Shown here: piece after piece, positions 1 to 4,465 of the stretch | Position numbering within the stretch: position 1 is the first letter of the stretch | How the letters are laid out: each line of letters starts with the position of its first letter | Notes under the pieces: model-generated | The model's database searches: none | Told to the model about the DNA's origin: nothing | The model's input: only the letters and a program-made list of their open reading frames with translations | Assembly (NCBI GenBank): GCA_023454395.1 | Contig: JAEYFY010000007.1 | Coordinates: 1 to 5,931 of the forward strand | Direction of reading: 5' to 3' | From: Pseudomonadota bacterium | GTDB lineage: Bacteria > Pseudomonadota > Gammaproteobacteria > Enterobacterales > Enterobacteriaceae | Length of the DNA: 5,931 nucleotides | Made by a program: the position numbers and the translations under genes

Positions 1-119
1 TCGCCTAATTGCGTATCGTCTAATTCAACGTGGTTTTTTTTCTCTTTGCTCTGCAAACGCTTTTTATGATTTTCTTGTACTCGGCGTTGCTGGCCTTTAG
101 ATAATTTACGTTTTGTCAC
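1..119 (-). CDS. rsgA: Ribosome small-subunit biogenesis GTPase RsgA, N-terminal fragment
   Basis: Only the first 39 codons are inside the window; the gene runs off the left edge. The reverse strand reads MTKRKLSKGQQRRVQENHKK and continues to a DDTQLG segment. This is the basic N-terminal tail typical of enterobacterial RsgA (E. coli has MSKNKLSKGQQRRV and a DDNLFG segment at the same place). RsgA is a circularly permuted GTPase that checks late maturation of the 30S subunit. Its OB-fold and GTPase domains lie outside the window. The start must be GTG at 119-117, because a TGA in the same frame lies three codons upstream (128-126) and no ATG intervenes. A GAGG ribosome binding site sits at 127-124, four bases before the GTG. 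It is divergent from orn, as in E. coli. Confidence 0.93.
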   Translation of the reverse strand, partial: MTKRKLSKGQQRRVQENHKKRLQSKEKKNHVELDDTQLG

Positions 120-234
120 CGATCCTCACTTGTATTATTCGGTTAGATGTTCTTCTGTCGTGCTTATTGAGTAAACGCGCTATGATAAACGCTAAAATAT
201 CATGTCTCACACTTAGAAACAGCTAGGATATATT

Positions 235-780
235 ATGTCAAAAAGCGAGAACAATCTGATCTGGATAGATCTGGAAATGACAGGTCTTGATCCTGAATGT
301 GACCGTATCATCGAAATAGCCACTATCGTGACAGATCCTCAACTTAATATTTTAGCAGAAGGCCCTGTTATTGCAGTCCATCAATCTGATGAACAATTAA
401 GTTTAATGGATGAATGGAATACACGTACTCATACAGGTAGTGGCTTAGTTGAGCGTGTAAAAGCCAGTTCATATGATGATAATTCAGCACAAAAAGCGAC
501 AATTGAATTCCTAGAAAAATGGGTACCAAAAGGCGTATCACCTATCTGTGGTAATAGTGTGGGGCAAGATAGACGTTTTCTATACCGTTACATGCCCGAA
601 CTAGAGCAATATTTTCACTACCGTTATCTTGATGTGAGTACATTAAAAGAATTAGCACGTCGTTGGAAACCTGAAATTTTAGAAGGTTTTGAGAAAAAAA
701 ATACTCATCAGGCACTGGATGATATTCGTGAATCCATTGCAGAGCTTGATTATTATCGTAAAACCTTTATTAAAGAGTAA
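235..780 (+). CDS. orn: Oligoribonuclease (DEDDh 3'-5' exoribonuclease)
   Basis: This 181-residue protein has exactly the length of E. coli Orn and is nearly collinear with it. Orn degrades RNA pieces of two to five nucleotides, chiefly dinucleotides such as pGpG, to mononucleotides in the cytoplasm. It finishes mRNA decay and cyclic-di-GMP breakdown. The DEDDh catalytic set is visible: D12 and E14 in [12 protein letters not shown]112 in [11 protein letters not shown]158 in NTHQALDD and D162. The dimer-forming C-terminal part [18 protein letters not shown] is intact. The ATG at 235 follows a weak purine-rich site (TAGGATA, 224-230). The 115-bp gap shared with rsgA is AT-rich and holds candidate -10 elements (TATGAT 181-186, TAAAAT 193-198), but none has a good -35 at standard spacing. 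Family assignment is secure. Confidence 0.98.
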   Translation: MSKSENNLIWIDLEMTGLDPECDRIIEIATIVTDPQLNILAEGPVIAVHQSDEQLSLMDEWNTRTHTGSGLVERVKASSYDDNSAQKATIEFLEKWVPKGVSPICGNSVGQDRRFLYRYMPELEQYFHYRYLDVSTLKELARRWKPEILEGFEKKNTHQALDDIRESIAELDYYRKTFIKE

Positions 781-806
781 AAAGCGTGCATTCATGATTG
801 ATATTG

Positions 807-826
807 CATCATTGTGATGATTTTAT
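807..826 (+). terminator. Weak possible intrinsic terminator after orn
   Basis: A five-base-pair stem (CATCA 807-811, TGATG 815-819) closes a three-base loop and is followed by A-TTTT-AT. It lies 27 bases after the orn stop codon and before the tRNA promoter, so position fits a terminator. The stem is short and mostly A-T, so it may be inefficient. Confidence 0.3.
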
Positions 827-868
827 CGGCATGTAATCAAAAAAACGTATTTTTTTGTTGATAAGGGC

Positions 869-896
869 TTGCGGTTAAGCATTTTTCTCGTATAAT
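869..896 (+). promoter_or_regulatory. Sigma-70 promoter of the tRNA-Gly operon
   Basis: A perfect -10 box TATAAT lies at 891-896. A -35 element TTGCGG lies at 869-874 with a 16-bp spacer. The discriminator just after the -10 is GCGC, the GC-rich type that makes stable-RNA promoters subject to stringent (ppGpp/DksA) control. Transcription should start near 903, about 44 bases before the first tRNA. Confidence 0.8.
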
Positions 897-902
897 GCGC
901 TT

Positions 903-934
903 CCCGTACCGATGAAGAATTTCGTTTGTACGGG
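903..934 (+). other. Leader hairpin of the tRNA-Gly precursor
   Basis: CCCGTAC (903-909) and GTACGGG (928-934) form a perfect 7-bp stem around an 18-base loop. It begins almost exactly at the predicted transcription start, so the primary transcript would carry a base-paired 5' end. It ends 12 bases before the mature tRNA. It may affect 5' triphosphate processing or RNase E/P access; this is inference. It is too far from any T-run to be a terminator. Confidence 0.5.
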
Positions 935-946
935 TGTAAGAAAGAC

Positions 947-1022
<76 letters not shown>

Positions 1023-1058
1023 ATCTTTCTTAGACAGTTATTAGTGGTGTTATGCGAC

Positions 1059-1134
<76 letters not shown>

Positions 1135-1170
1135 AATCTTTCCACTGGTCATTGTCAAAACTTACCAAAT

Positions 1171-1246
<76 letters not shown>

Positions 1247-1291
1247 AGTTTTTCTCTTCTAGTTTTATTCTTCTAATCAAAAATCAATACG

Positions 1292-1570
1292 TTATCCTAA
1301 TAGTCTACGGCTAAGTAGCGCTTTCATATCTCGTCTACCATCAGTAATGACATAAATAATAATTTGCCGAAATTTATGAATACCTAAAGTTTGTAACTCA
1401 TAAGGTATAGTTCCCTTCATTGGAAAGTTAGTTAAATTGTCTGCTACTGCTAGTAACTCATCTAATACATAATCTGTATTTTCTGGGCAGTCATGTTCAG
1501 AAATATAGTTGTGAATGTTTTCTAAATCTGCCTCGGCATCTTTAGTAACTACGACCTTGTATGATGCCAT
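1292..1570 (-). CDS. RelE/ParE-family toxin, probably internally deleted
   Basis: The protein is 92 residues. Its N-terminal half, MASYKVVVTKDAEADLENIH through YVLDELLAVADNLTNFPMKG, and its end DGRRDMKALLSRRLLG match the ParE-like branch of RelE/ParE toxins. These block translation or gyrase in the cytoplasm and are neutralised by the partner antitoxin. Family members as recalled carry about 23 residues, including a KPYRIIYRV core strand, between the RQ (here 68-69) and the DGRRDM motif. Here only seven residues (IIIYVIT) fill that gap. About 16 residues, a central beta-strand and its loop, thus seem to be missing without loss of frame. Activity is doubtful. Translation starts at ATG 1570-1568, six bases after the antitoxin stop; an AAGGA site lies inside the antitoxin gene end. 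Which target the intact family member has cannot be told from sequence. Confidence 0.8.
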   Translation of the reverse strand: MASYKVVVTKDAEADLENIHNYISEHDCPENTDYVLDELLAVADNLTNFPMKGTIPYELQTLGIHKFRQIIIYVITDGRRDMKALLSRRLLG

Positions 1571-1576
1571 TTCTTT

Positions 1577-1846
1577 CTACTTCCTTTTATTTTTTAAACG
1601 CTGAACAACACTTTTTATATCACTGACTTCGCCTGATTCAACTTGTTGTTGACCTAATGCTAATATTTTCAGTAAAGCTAACGTTTCCTGAGTTTCTTCA
1701 TAAGATTCAATACATTGAATGACTGCCTTAGCTTCGCCATTTTGAGTAATAATCATAGGGGAGCCTGATTCGGTAAGTTTTACCATTACTTCAGCCATAT
1801 TGGCCTTTAAATAGCTAATTGGTTTAATTTGTTCTGAATAACGCAT
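1577..1846 (-). CDS. Phd/YefM-family antitoxin
   Basis: The 89-residue protein begins MRYSEQIKPISYLKANMAEV, the classic Phd/YefM N-terminal fold that dimerises and binds its own operator. SGSPMIITQNGEAKAVIQ (28-45) is the conserved central hairpin. The C-terminal 40 residues are helical and charged and would wrap the toxin. The start is put at ATG 1846-1844. The SD GAGG (1855-1852) lies five bases before it and overlaps an in-frame GTG at 1852, which would have almost no spacing from any SD. It is the first gene of a two-gene operon with the toxin, in the usual order for autoregulation. It appears intact while the toxin does not, so it may now act as a stand-alone regulator or as an anti-addiction protein. 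That last point is inference. Confidence 0.87.
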   Translation of the reverse strand: MRYSEQIKPISYLKANMAEVMVKLTESGSPMIITQNGEAKAVIQCIESYEETQETLALLKILALGQQQVESGEVSDIKSVVQRLKNKRK

Positions 1847-1859
1847 ATTCACCTCTCCA

Positions 1860-1922
1860 TAAATTAAGTCTTAATTTAGACCAAAAAAAGACTATGTTCG
1901 CTAGCCTAATAATGTATAGTCT
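1860..1922. promoter_or_regulatory. Candidate operator region of the toxin-antitoxin operon
   Basis: Two inverted repeats lie just upstream of the antitoxin start. One is TAAATTAA-GTC-TTAATTTA (1860-1878), with perfect 8-bp arms. The other has AGACTAT (1889-1895) facing ATAGTCT (1916-1922). GTCTAA/TTAGAC also recurs between them (for example 1919-1924 read on the minus strand). Phd/YefM proteins bind short palindromes at their own promoters, so these are likely operator sites. No convincing -35/-10 pair could be picked out in this A/T-rich stretch. Confidence 0.5.
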
Positions 1923-1973
1923 AAAATATAACCAAAAAATCTTTATTTTTTCTCTCGCTTTTTTAAATATCGG

Positions 1974-1994
1974 CTACACTATTTTAGGGTGTAG
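1974..1994. repeat. Inverted repeat CTACAC-N9-GTGTAG
   Basis: Perfect 6-bp arms (1974-1979 and 1989-1994) surround a nine-base loop in otherwise A/T-rich DNA. It lies outside the candidate operator pair, between the toxin-antitoxin operon and the DnaA-box region. No strong T-run follows on either strand, so a terminator is unlikely. It may be a protein site or chance. Confidence 0.3.
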
Positions 1995-2077
1995 GTTAGG
2001 GGCTTTTACTTAATACTCATAAAGAGAGTGTATGTGGGATAATTGTTCAAAAAAGAAAATGTTATTACTACATGTAA

Positions 2078-2187
2078 GATCAAGCTATTTTTTTGTGATC
2101 TATCTTTGATCTTTGCTTGCATTTCTATTTTGACAGCACTAGAATGTGCGCCTTTCCTCATTTAGAGGGGAAACTAAAGGCAAGATC
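2078..2187. promoter_or_regulatory. Cluster of four Dam (GATC) sites, possible SeqA-binding region
   Basis: GATC occurs at 2078-2081, 2097-2100, 2108-2111 and 2184-2187. The first three are 19 and 11 bp apart. SeqA binds pairs of hemimethylated GATC sites spaced within about three helical turns, so this fits a SeqA target. The cluster lies just left of the DnaA boxes, and one site abuts a candidate promoter. Functional meaning is inferred. Confidence 0.4.
2117..2145 (+). promoter_or_regulatory. Candidate sigma-70 promoter in the intergenic region
   Basis: TTGCAT (2117-2122) and TAGAAT (2140-2145) are separated by exactly 17 bp, and the following GTGCGCC resembles the GC-rich discriminator of stable-RNA promoters. 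A perfect TTGACA (2130-2135) is buried in the spacer but has no -10 at the right distance. No coding gene starts nearby, so a non-coding product or a relic stable-RNA promoter is possible. Confidence 0.4.
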
Positions 2188-2244
2188 ATTTTTTAGGTTT
2201 TAGACCTTTATTCTGTTAAACATGCATTGAATAGTATTTTAGAA

Positions 2245-2273
2245 AAAGAAAAGGGTTTCTTAGGCTTTTCTTT
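2245..2273 (-). terminator. A/T-rich inverted repeat, weak minus-strand terminator candidate
   Basis: AAAGAAAAG (2245-2253) and CTTTTCTTT (2265-2273) are perfect 9-bp arms around an 11-base loop. On the minus strand the stem runs into further T residues, giving an intrinsic-terminator look for transcripts coming from queG. The stem has only two G-C pairs, so it would be weak. Confidence 0.25.
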
Positions 2274-2323
2274 AAAAAAACGTGATATATATTCTACTAT
2301 TCTTAAAATCTTCCCAAATCAAT

Positions 2324-2332
2324 TTATCCACA
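2324..2332 (+). promoter_or_regulatory. DnaA box TTATCCACA (left)
   Basis: A perfect high-affinity DnaA box, identical to the strongest boxes of E. coli oriC. Its last base is the first base of the hairpin that follows. Confidence 0.85.
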
Positions 2333-2377
2333 GTGAGATGCTAATAACCACCGCATCTAAGCACTATTTATTTTTTT
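2332..2377 (+). terminator. Hairpin plus T-run between two DnaA boxes
   Basis: AGATGC (2336-2341) and GCATCT (2353-2358) are perfect 6-bp arms around an 11-base loop. AGTG (2332-2335) and CACT (2362-2365) can extend the stem with a three-base bulge. Directly after comes ATTTA and seven T residues (2371-2377). This looks like an intrinsic terminator on the plus strand. As DNA it could also extrude or shape the space between the DnaA boxes. Confidence 0.4.
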
Positions 2378-2388
2378 ACTGCACAGAG

Positions 2389-2397
2389 TTATCCACA
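2389..2397 (+). promoter_or_regulatory. DnaA box TTATCCACA (middle)
   Basis: A second perfect box, 65 bp right of the first in the same orientation. The context ACAGAGTTATCCACA is the same as around box R4 of E. coli oriC as remembered. A 7-of-9 match, TACTGCACA (2377-2385), is in tandem three bases to its left, which would suit cooperative DnaA loading. Confidence 0.85.
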
Positions 2398-2455
2398 AGC
2401 ACGTGTCATTAAGTGACAAGGATATTATTCTCTTCAATAAATTAATTGGATTTTA

Positions 2456-2468
2456 TATCTAATTGATA
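2456..2468 (-). promoter_or_regulatory. Candidate IHF-binding site
   Basis: On the minus strand the sequence is TATCAATTAGATA, which matches 8 of the 9 defined positions of WATCARNNNNTTR. The flank on its 5' side (plus-strand 2472-2497) is a long A/T tract, as expected for strong IHF sites. It lies between the second and third DnaA boxes. IHF bending here would bring the boxes together, as in E. coli datA. Confidence 0.5.
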
Positions 2469-2552
2469 ACTAAGTTTATTTTAATTTTTTAAATTTTGAG
2501 TCTTAGTTCGCTTGAATTTTTTGTTCATGTTGATAGGCAAGGGATTTTTATT

Positions 2553-2561
2553 TTATTCACA
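2553..2561 (+). promoter_or_regulatory. DnaA box TTATTCACA (right)
   Basis: A perfect match to TTATNCACA, 164 bp right of the middle box and in the same orientation. Its final A is the first base of the AGAGGA ribosome binding site of the small ORF at 2572. Confidence 0.75.
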
Positions 2562-2571
2562 GAGGAAATTA

Positions 2572-2631
2572 ATGATTACGCGTAATGCGCTTATTCTGTT
2601 AAAAATTAAGCATCACGAGGTAAACCTTTAG
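2572..2631 (+). CDS. Possible 19-residue small protein beside datA
   Basis: The frame reads MITRNALILLKIKHHEVNL and stops at TAG 2629-2631. A good ribosome binding site, AGAGGA at 2561-2566, stands six bases (from GAGG) before the ATG. The frame overlaps the last 26 bases of queG, which is on the other strand. The peptide is short, with a hydrophobic patch and basic residues, and no family is recognised. E. coli K-12 has a tiny annotated ORF, yjeV, in this interval; whether this is the same could not be checked. A perfect 12-bp palindrome, ATTACGCGTAAT (2575-2586), lies within its first codons. No clear promoter was found. It may equally be a chance ORF. Confidence 0.3.
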   Translation: MITRNALILLKIKHHEVNL

Positions 2632-3760
2632 TTATCGCCCTTACTAAACGTTTTTGTTGTGAAGTTTGTATTTTTACTTCTTTTTCATTTCTCTTCGCTG
2701 TCTGTTGTGTAATCGCCCAGTTTAAATGTTCATCTAAAACATCACTCAGTCCAAAGCGTTCTTGCAAGGCAAGTATAATTTTATCTTGATAAGGTGCATT
2801 TCCTAACGCCACGCTAATATTTCTAAGCCAACGTAAATAGCCAATACGACGGATCGGCGAACCTTCAGTGATACGCAGAAATTTATCTTCACTCCATTGA
2901 AAGAGATCGAGTAATTCGGGGGTATGAAGCGCTCTTCTTGGTGAGAAATCTTCTTCGTCAGTCAGTGATGAAAAACGATTCCAAGGACAAATAAGCTGGC
3001 AATCATCACAACCATAAATACGATTGCCCATAAGAGGGCGAAATTCTTCAGGAATAGCACCATCGAGTTCGATAGTGAGATAAGAAATACAGCGACGAGC
3101 ATCAATAGTATAAGGTTCAACAATGGCACCTGTCGGACAGGTTGTCATACAGGCGACACATTTACCGCACTGTTCTTCAACTGGGCTATCAGTAGGTAAT
3201 GGCAAATCAATCAGTAATTCACCAAGAAAAAACCAAGAGCCTGCTTGATTGTTAATAACAAGTGAGTGTTTACCAACCCAGCCAAGTCCTGCCTTAACAG
3301 CCAATGGGCGTTCCATGATAGGCGCTGAATCAACGAAAGGTCGAAAGTTGACTATCCCTTGATATTCAAATTGCTGACAATATTGTGAAATTTTTTCGCC
3401 AAGTTTTTTAAGACGTTGCCTTAATACTTTGTGATAATCCCGACCAAGCGCATAACGGCTGATATAACCTTGTTCTGGATTATTTAAGGTTCGTGCAAAA
3501 GCCGCATCGGTGGGGAGATAATTCATTCTGACGCTGATAACGCGTAATGTACCCGGAACCAGTTCATGAGGTCTGGCTCGTGTCATTCCATACTTTTCCA
3601 TCCAGGCCATTTCACCATGATATTGCTTATCTAGCCACGCTTGCAGGCGAGGTTCTTCAAGTGATAAGTCAGTATCACATATCCCTGTTTGTTGAAAACC
3701 TAGCTCAGAACCCCATAATTTAATATTTTGAGCGAGGAGATTAAGATCGAGTGATGACAT
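2606..3760 (-). CDS. queG: Epoxyqueuosine reductase QueG
   Basis: The 384-residue protein aligns from end to end with E. coli QueG (379 aa). QueG is a cytoplasmic cobalamin- and iron-sulfur-dependent enzyme that reduces epoxyqueuosine to queuosine at the wobble base of tRNAs with GUN anticodons, the last step of that pathway. The cobalamin-binding N-terminal part includes PFVDSAPIMERPLA with the presumed catalytic acid D144. Two [4Fe-4S] clusters are supported by C198, C201, C204 and C208 (CGKCVACMTTCP) and by C251, C254 and C258 (CDDCQLICPW). C224 in RRCISYLT is a further likely ligand. The C-terminal helical domain ends with RLVRAITKGLPRDA, as in E. coli. A short insertion near residues 130-136 (QQFEYQGI) accounts for much of the extra length. 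The start ATG at 3760-3758 matches the family start but has no strong Shine-Dalgarno sequence. A -10-like TATGAT (minus strand, 3816-3811) may be its promoter. Confidence 0.97.
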   Translation of the reverse strand: MSSLDLNLLAQNIKLWGSELGFQQTGICDTDLSLEEPRLQAWLDKQYHGEMAWMEKYGMTRARPHELVPGTLRVISVRMNYLPTDAAFARTLNNPEQGYISRYALGRDYHKVLRQRLKKLGEKISQYCQQFEYQGIVNFRPFVDSAPIMERPLAVKAGLGWVGKHSLVINNQAGSWFFLGELLIDLPLPTDSPVEEQCGKCVACMTTCPTGAIVEPYTIDARRCISYLTIELDGAIPEEFRPLMGNRIYGCDDCQLICPWNRFSSLTDEEDFSPRRALHTPELLDLFQWSEDKFLRITEGSPIRRIGYLRWLRNISVALGNAPYQDKIILALQERFGLSDVLDEHLNWAITQQTAKRNEKEVKIQTSQQKRLVRAITKGLPRDA

Positions 3761-3984
3761 GAATAAACCGAATCAGTAGGTAAGAGGTGAGTCCTAAGAG
3801 CGCGCAGTGTATCATAGTGAGGCTGTAGGAAAAATCCTCGCAATAAATAGATTTATGGTATGGTTATTTGATAGTGATTTCGATAACTATTTGCCTTAAG
3901 AAAACATATAAAGCTTAGTATTTGATATTCTCCAACGATCTCTCTTTATTAAGCCGTTATAACTTAACAATAGATTATATAAAT
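3761..3984. other. queG–tsaE divergent intergenic region; nnr absent
   Basis: These 224 bp carry no gene in any frame. In E. coli nnr (yjeF, NAD(P)HX epimerase/dehydratase) lies here, upstream of and overlapping into tsaE. No remnant of it is recognisable. The region has small inverted repeats: AGGA-AAAA-TCCT (3827-3838), and ATAGT facing ACTAT (3871-3875 and 3886-3890). A TATGAT on the minus strand (3816-3811) is a weak queG -10. For tsaE, TATAAA at 3907-3912 is a possible -10, but no good -35 matches it. Confidence 0.6.
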
Positions 3985-4452
3985 ATGAAAGAATGGGTTG
4001 TTACATTAGAAGATGAAGCGGCAACAGTTGAACTAGGGCGTACTGTTGCAATGGCGACGGAGCATAGCGGATTGATCATTTATTTATATGGCGATCTTGG
4101 TGCTGGAAAAACAACCTTTAGCCGAGGCTTTTTACAAGCTCTTGGTCATCAAGGGCATGTTAAAAGCCCTACATATACATTAGTAGAACCTTATATGCTT
4201 TCGCCAAATCCCGTTTATCATTTTGATCTTTATCGTTTAGCTTCCGCTGAAGAACTGGAATTTATGGGAATACGCGACTATTTTGAGCAAGATGCGTTAT
4301 GCCTGATTGAATGGCCATCTCAAGGCGAAGGCTTTTTACCTAACGCAGATTTAGAACTTCATTTAAGCTACGAAGATGAAGGTCGAAAAGCGCGTTTTGT
4401 TGCCCTTTCATCAAGAGGGAACACTGTTTTATCCCGTATTCAGTCCGCATAA
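3985..4452 (+). CDS. tsaE: tRNA threonylcarbamoyladenosine biosynthesis ATPase TsaE
   Basis: The protein is 155 residues (E. coli TsaE has 153). TsaE is the P-loop ATPase that works with TsaB, TsaC and TsaD to make t6A at position 37 of tRNAs that read ANN codons. Walker A is GDLGAGKTT at 36-44 with K42. [10 protein letters not shown] (61-70) is the switch segment, HFDLYRL (79-85) the Walker B-like strand, and CLIEWP (106-111) the conserved end of the ATPase core. The ATG at 3985 matches the family N terminus. The frame stays open 21 codons upstream to a TTG at 3922, but that stretch resembles no TsaE. Neither start has a good Shine-Dalgarno sequence, which is unusual next to the other genes. 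nnr, its usual upstream partner, is missing. Its stop codon overlaps the ribosome binding site of amiB. Confidence 0.96.
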   Translation: MKEWVVTLEDEAATVELGRTVAMATEHSGLIIYLYGDLGAGKTTFSRGFLQALGHQGHVKSPTYTLVEPYMLSPNPVYHFDLYRLASAEELEFMGIRDYFEQDALCLIEWPSQGEGFLPNADLELHLSYEDEGRKARFVALSSRGNTVLSRIQSA

Positions 4453-4465
4453 AGGAATATTGATT

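Larger units (their letters stand above)
2151..2377 (+). ncRNA. Possible small RNA across the left part of the datA-like region
   Basis: A transcript starting near 2151 from the candidate promoter would open with a hairpin: GCCTTT (2150-2155) opposite AAAGGC (2176-2181), with CCTC/GAGG inside. It would end about 225 bases later at a hairpin followed by a T-run. No reading frame with a good start and ribosome binding site was found within it. A frame beginning at TTG 2227 runs through the proposed terminator and both DnaA boxes and is probably chance. The call rests only on promoter and terminator-like signals. Confidence 0.2.
2324..2561. other. datA: datA-like DnaA-box cluster
   Basis: Three consensus 9-mer DnaA boxes, all in the same orientation, and a near-consensus IHF site lie in the gap between the tRNA-Gly genes and queG. 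In E. coli, datA sits next to glyV in this neighbourhood. There it binds many DnaA molecules and, with IHF, promotes hydrolysis of DnaA-ATP after initiation (the DDAH pathway), preventing extra rounds from oriC. Seen here: boxes at 2324, 2389 and 2553, a degenerate box TACTGCACA at 2377-2385 three bases before the second, and the IHF site between the second and third. Equivalence to datA is inferred from synteny plus box content. The long intergenic stretch has no other strong explanation. Confidence 0.75.

Noticed and set aside
856..864. TGTTGATAA upstream of the tRNA promoter as a DnaA box
   Set aside because: One mismatch at a conserved position (TTATCAACA on the minus strand), isolated from the main cluster.
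1847..1852. GTG at 1852 as the antitoxin start
   Set aside because: It is part of the Shine-Dalgarno sequence for ATG 1846; a GTG start would leave almost no spacing from any ribosome binding site.
2033..2042. TGTGGGATAA as a fourth DnaA box
   Set aside because: On the minus strand it reads TTATCCCACA, one base too long for the 9-mer; DnaA does not tolerate such spacing well.
2227..2412. 61-codon plus-strand frame starting at TTG
   Set aside because: No ribosome binding site, rare start, no recognisable family. It runs through the hairpin, the T-run and two DnaA boxes.
2078..2561. A true chromosomal origin (oriC)
   Set aside because: DnaA boxes, IHF and GATC sites are origin-like, but the flanking genes are those of datA, not of an enterobacterial oriC (mioC, mnmG). 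Only three strong boxes exist, and no array of 13-mer unwinding repeats is clear.
4376..4465. Longer amiB start inside tsaE
   Set aside because: It would bury the signal peptide 30 residues from the N terminus; ATG 4466 has a proper ribosome binding site and gives the family length.
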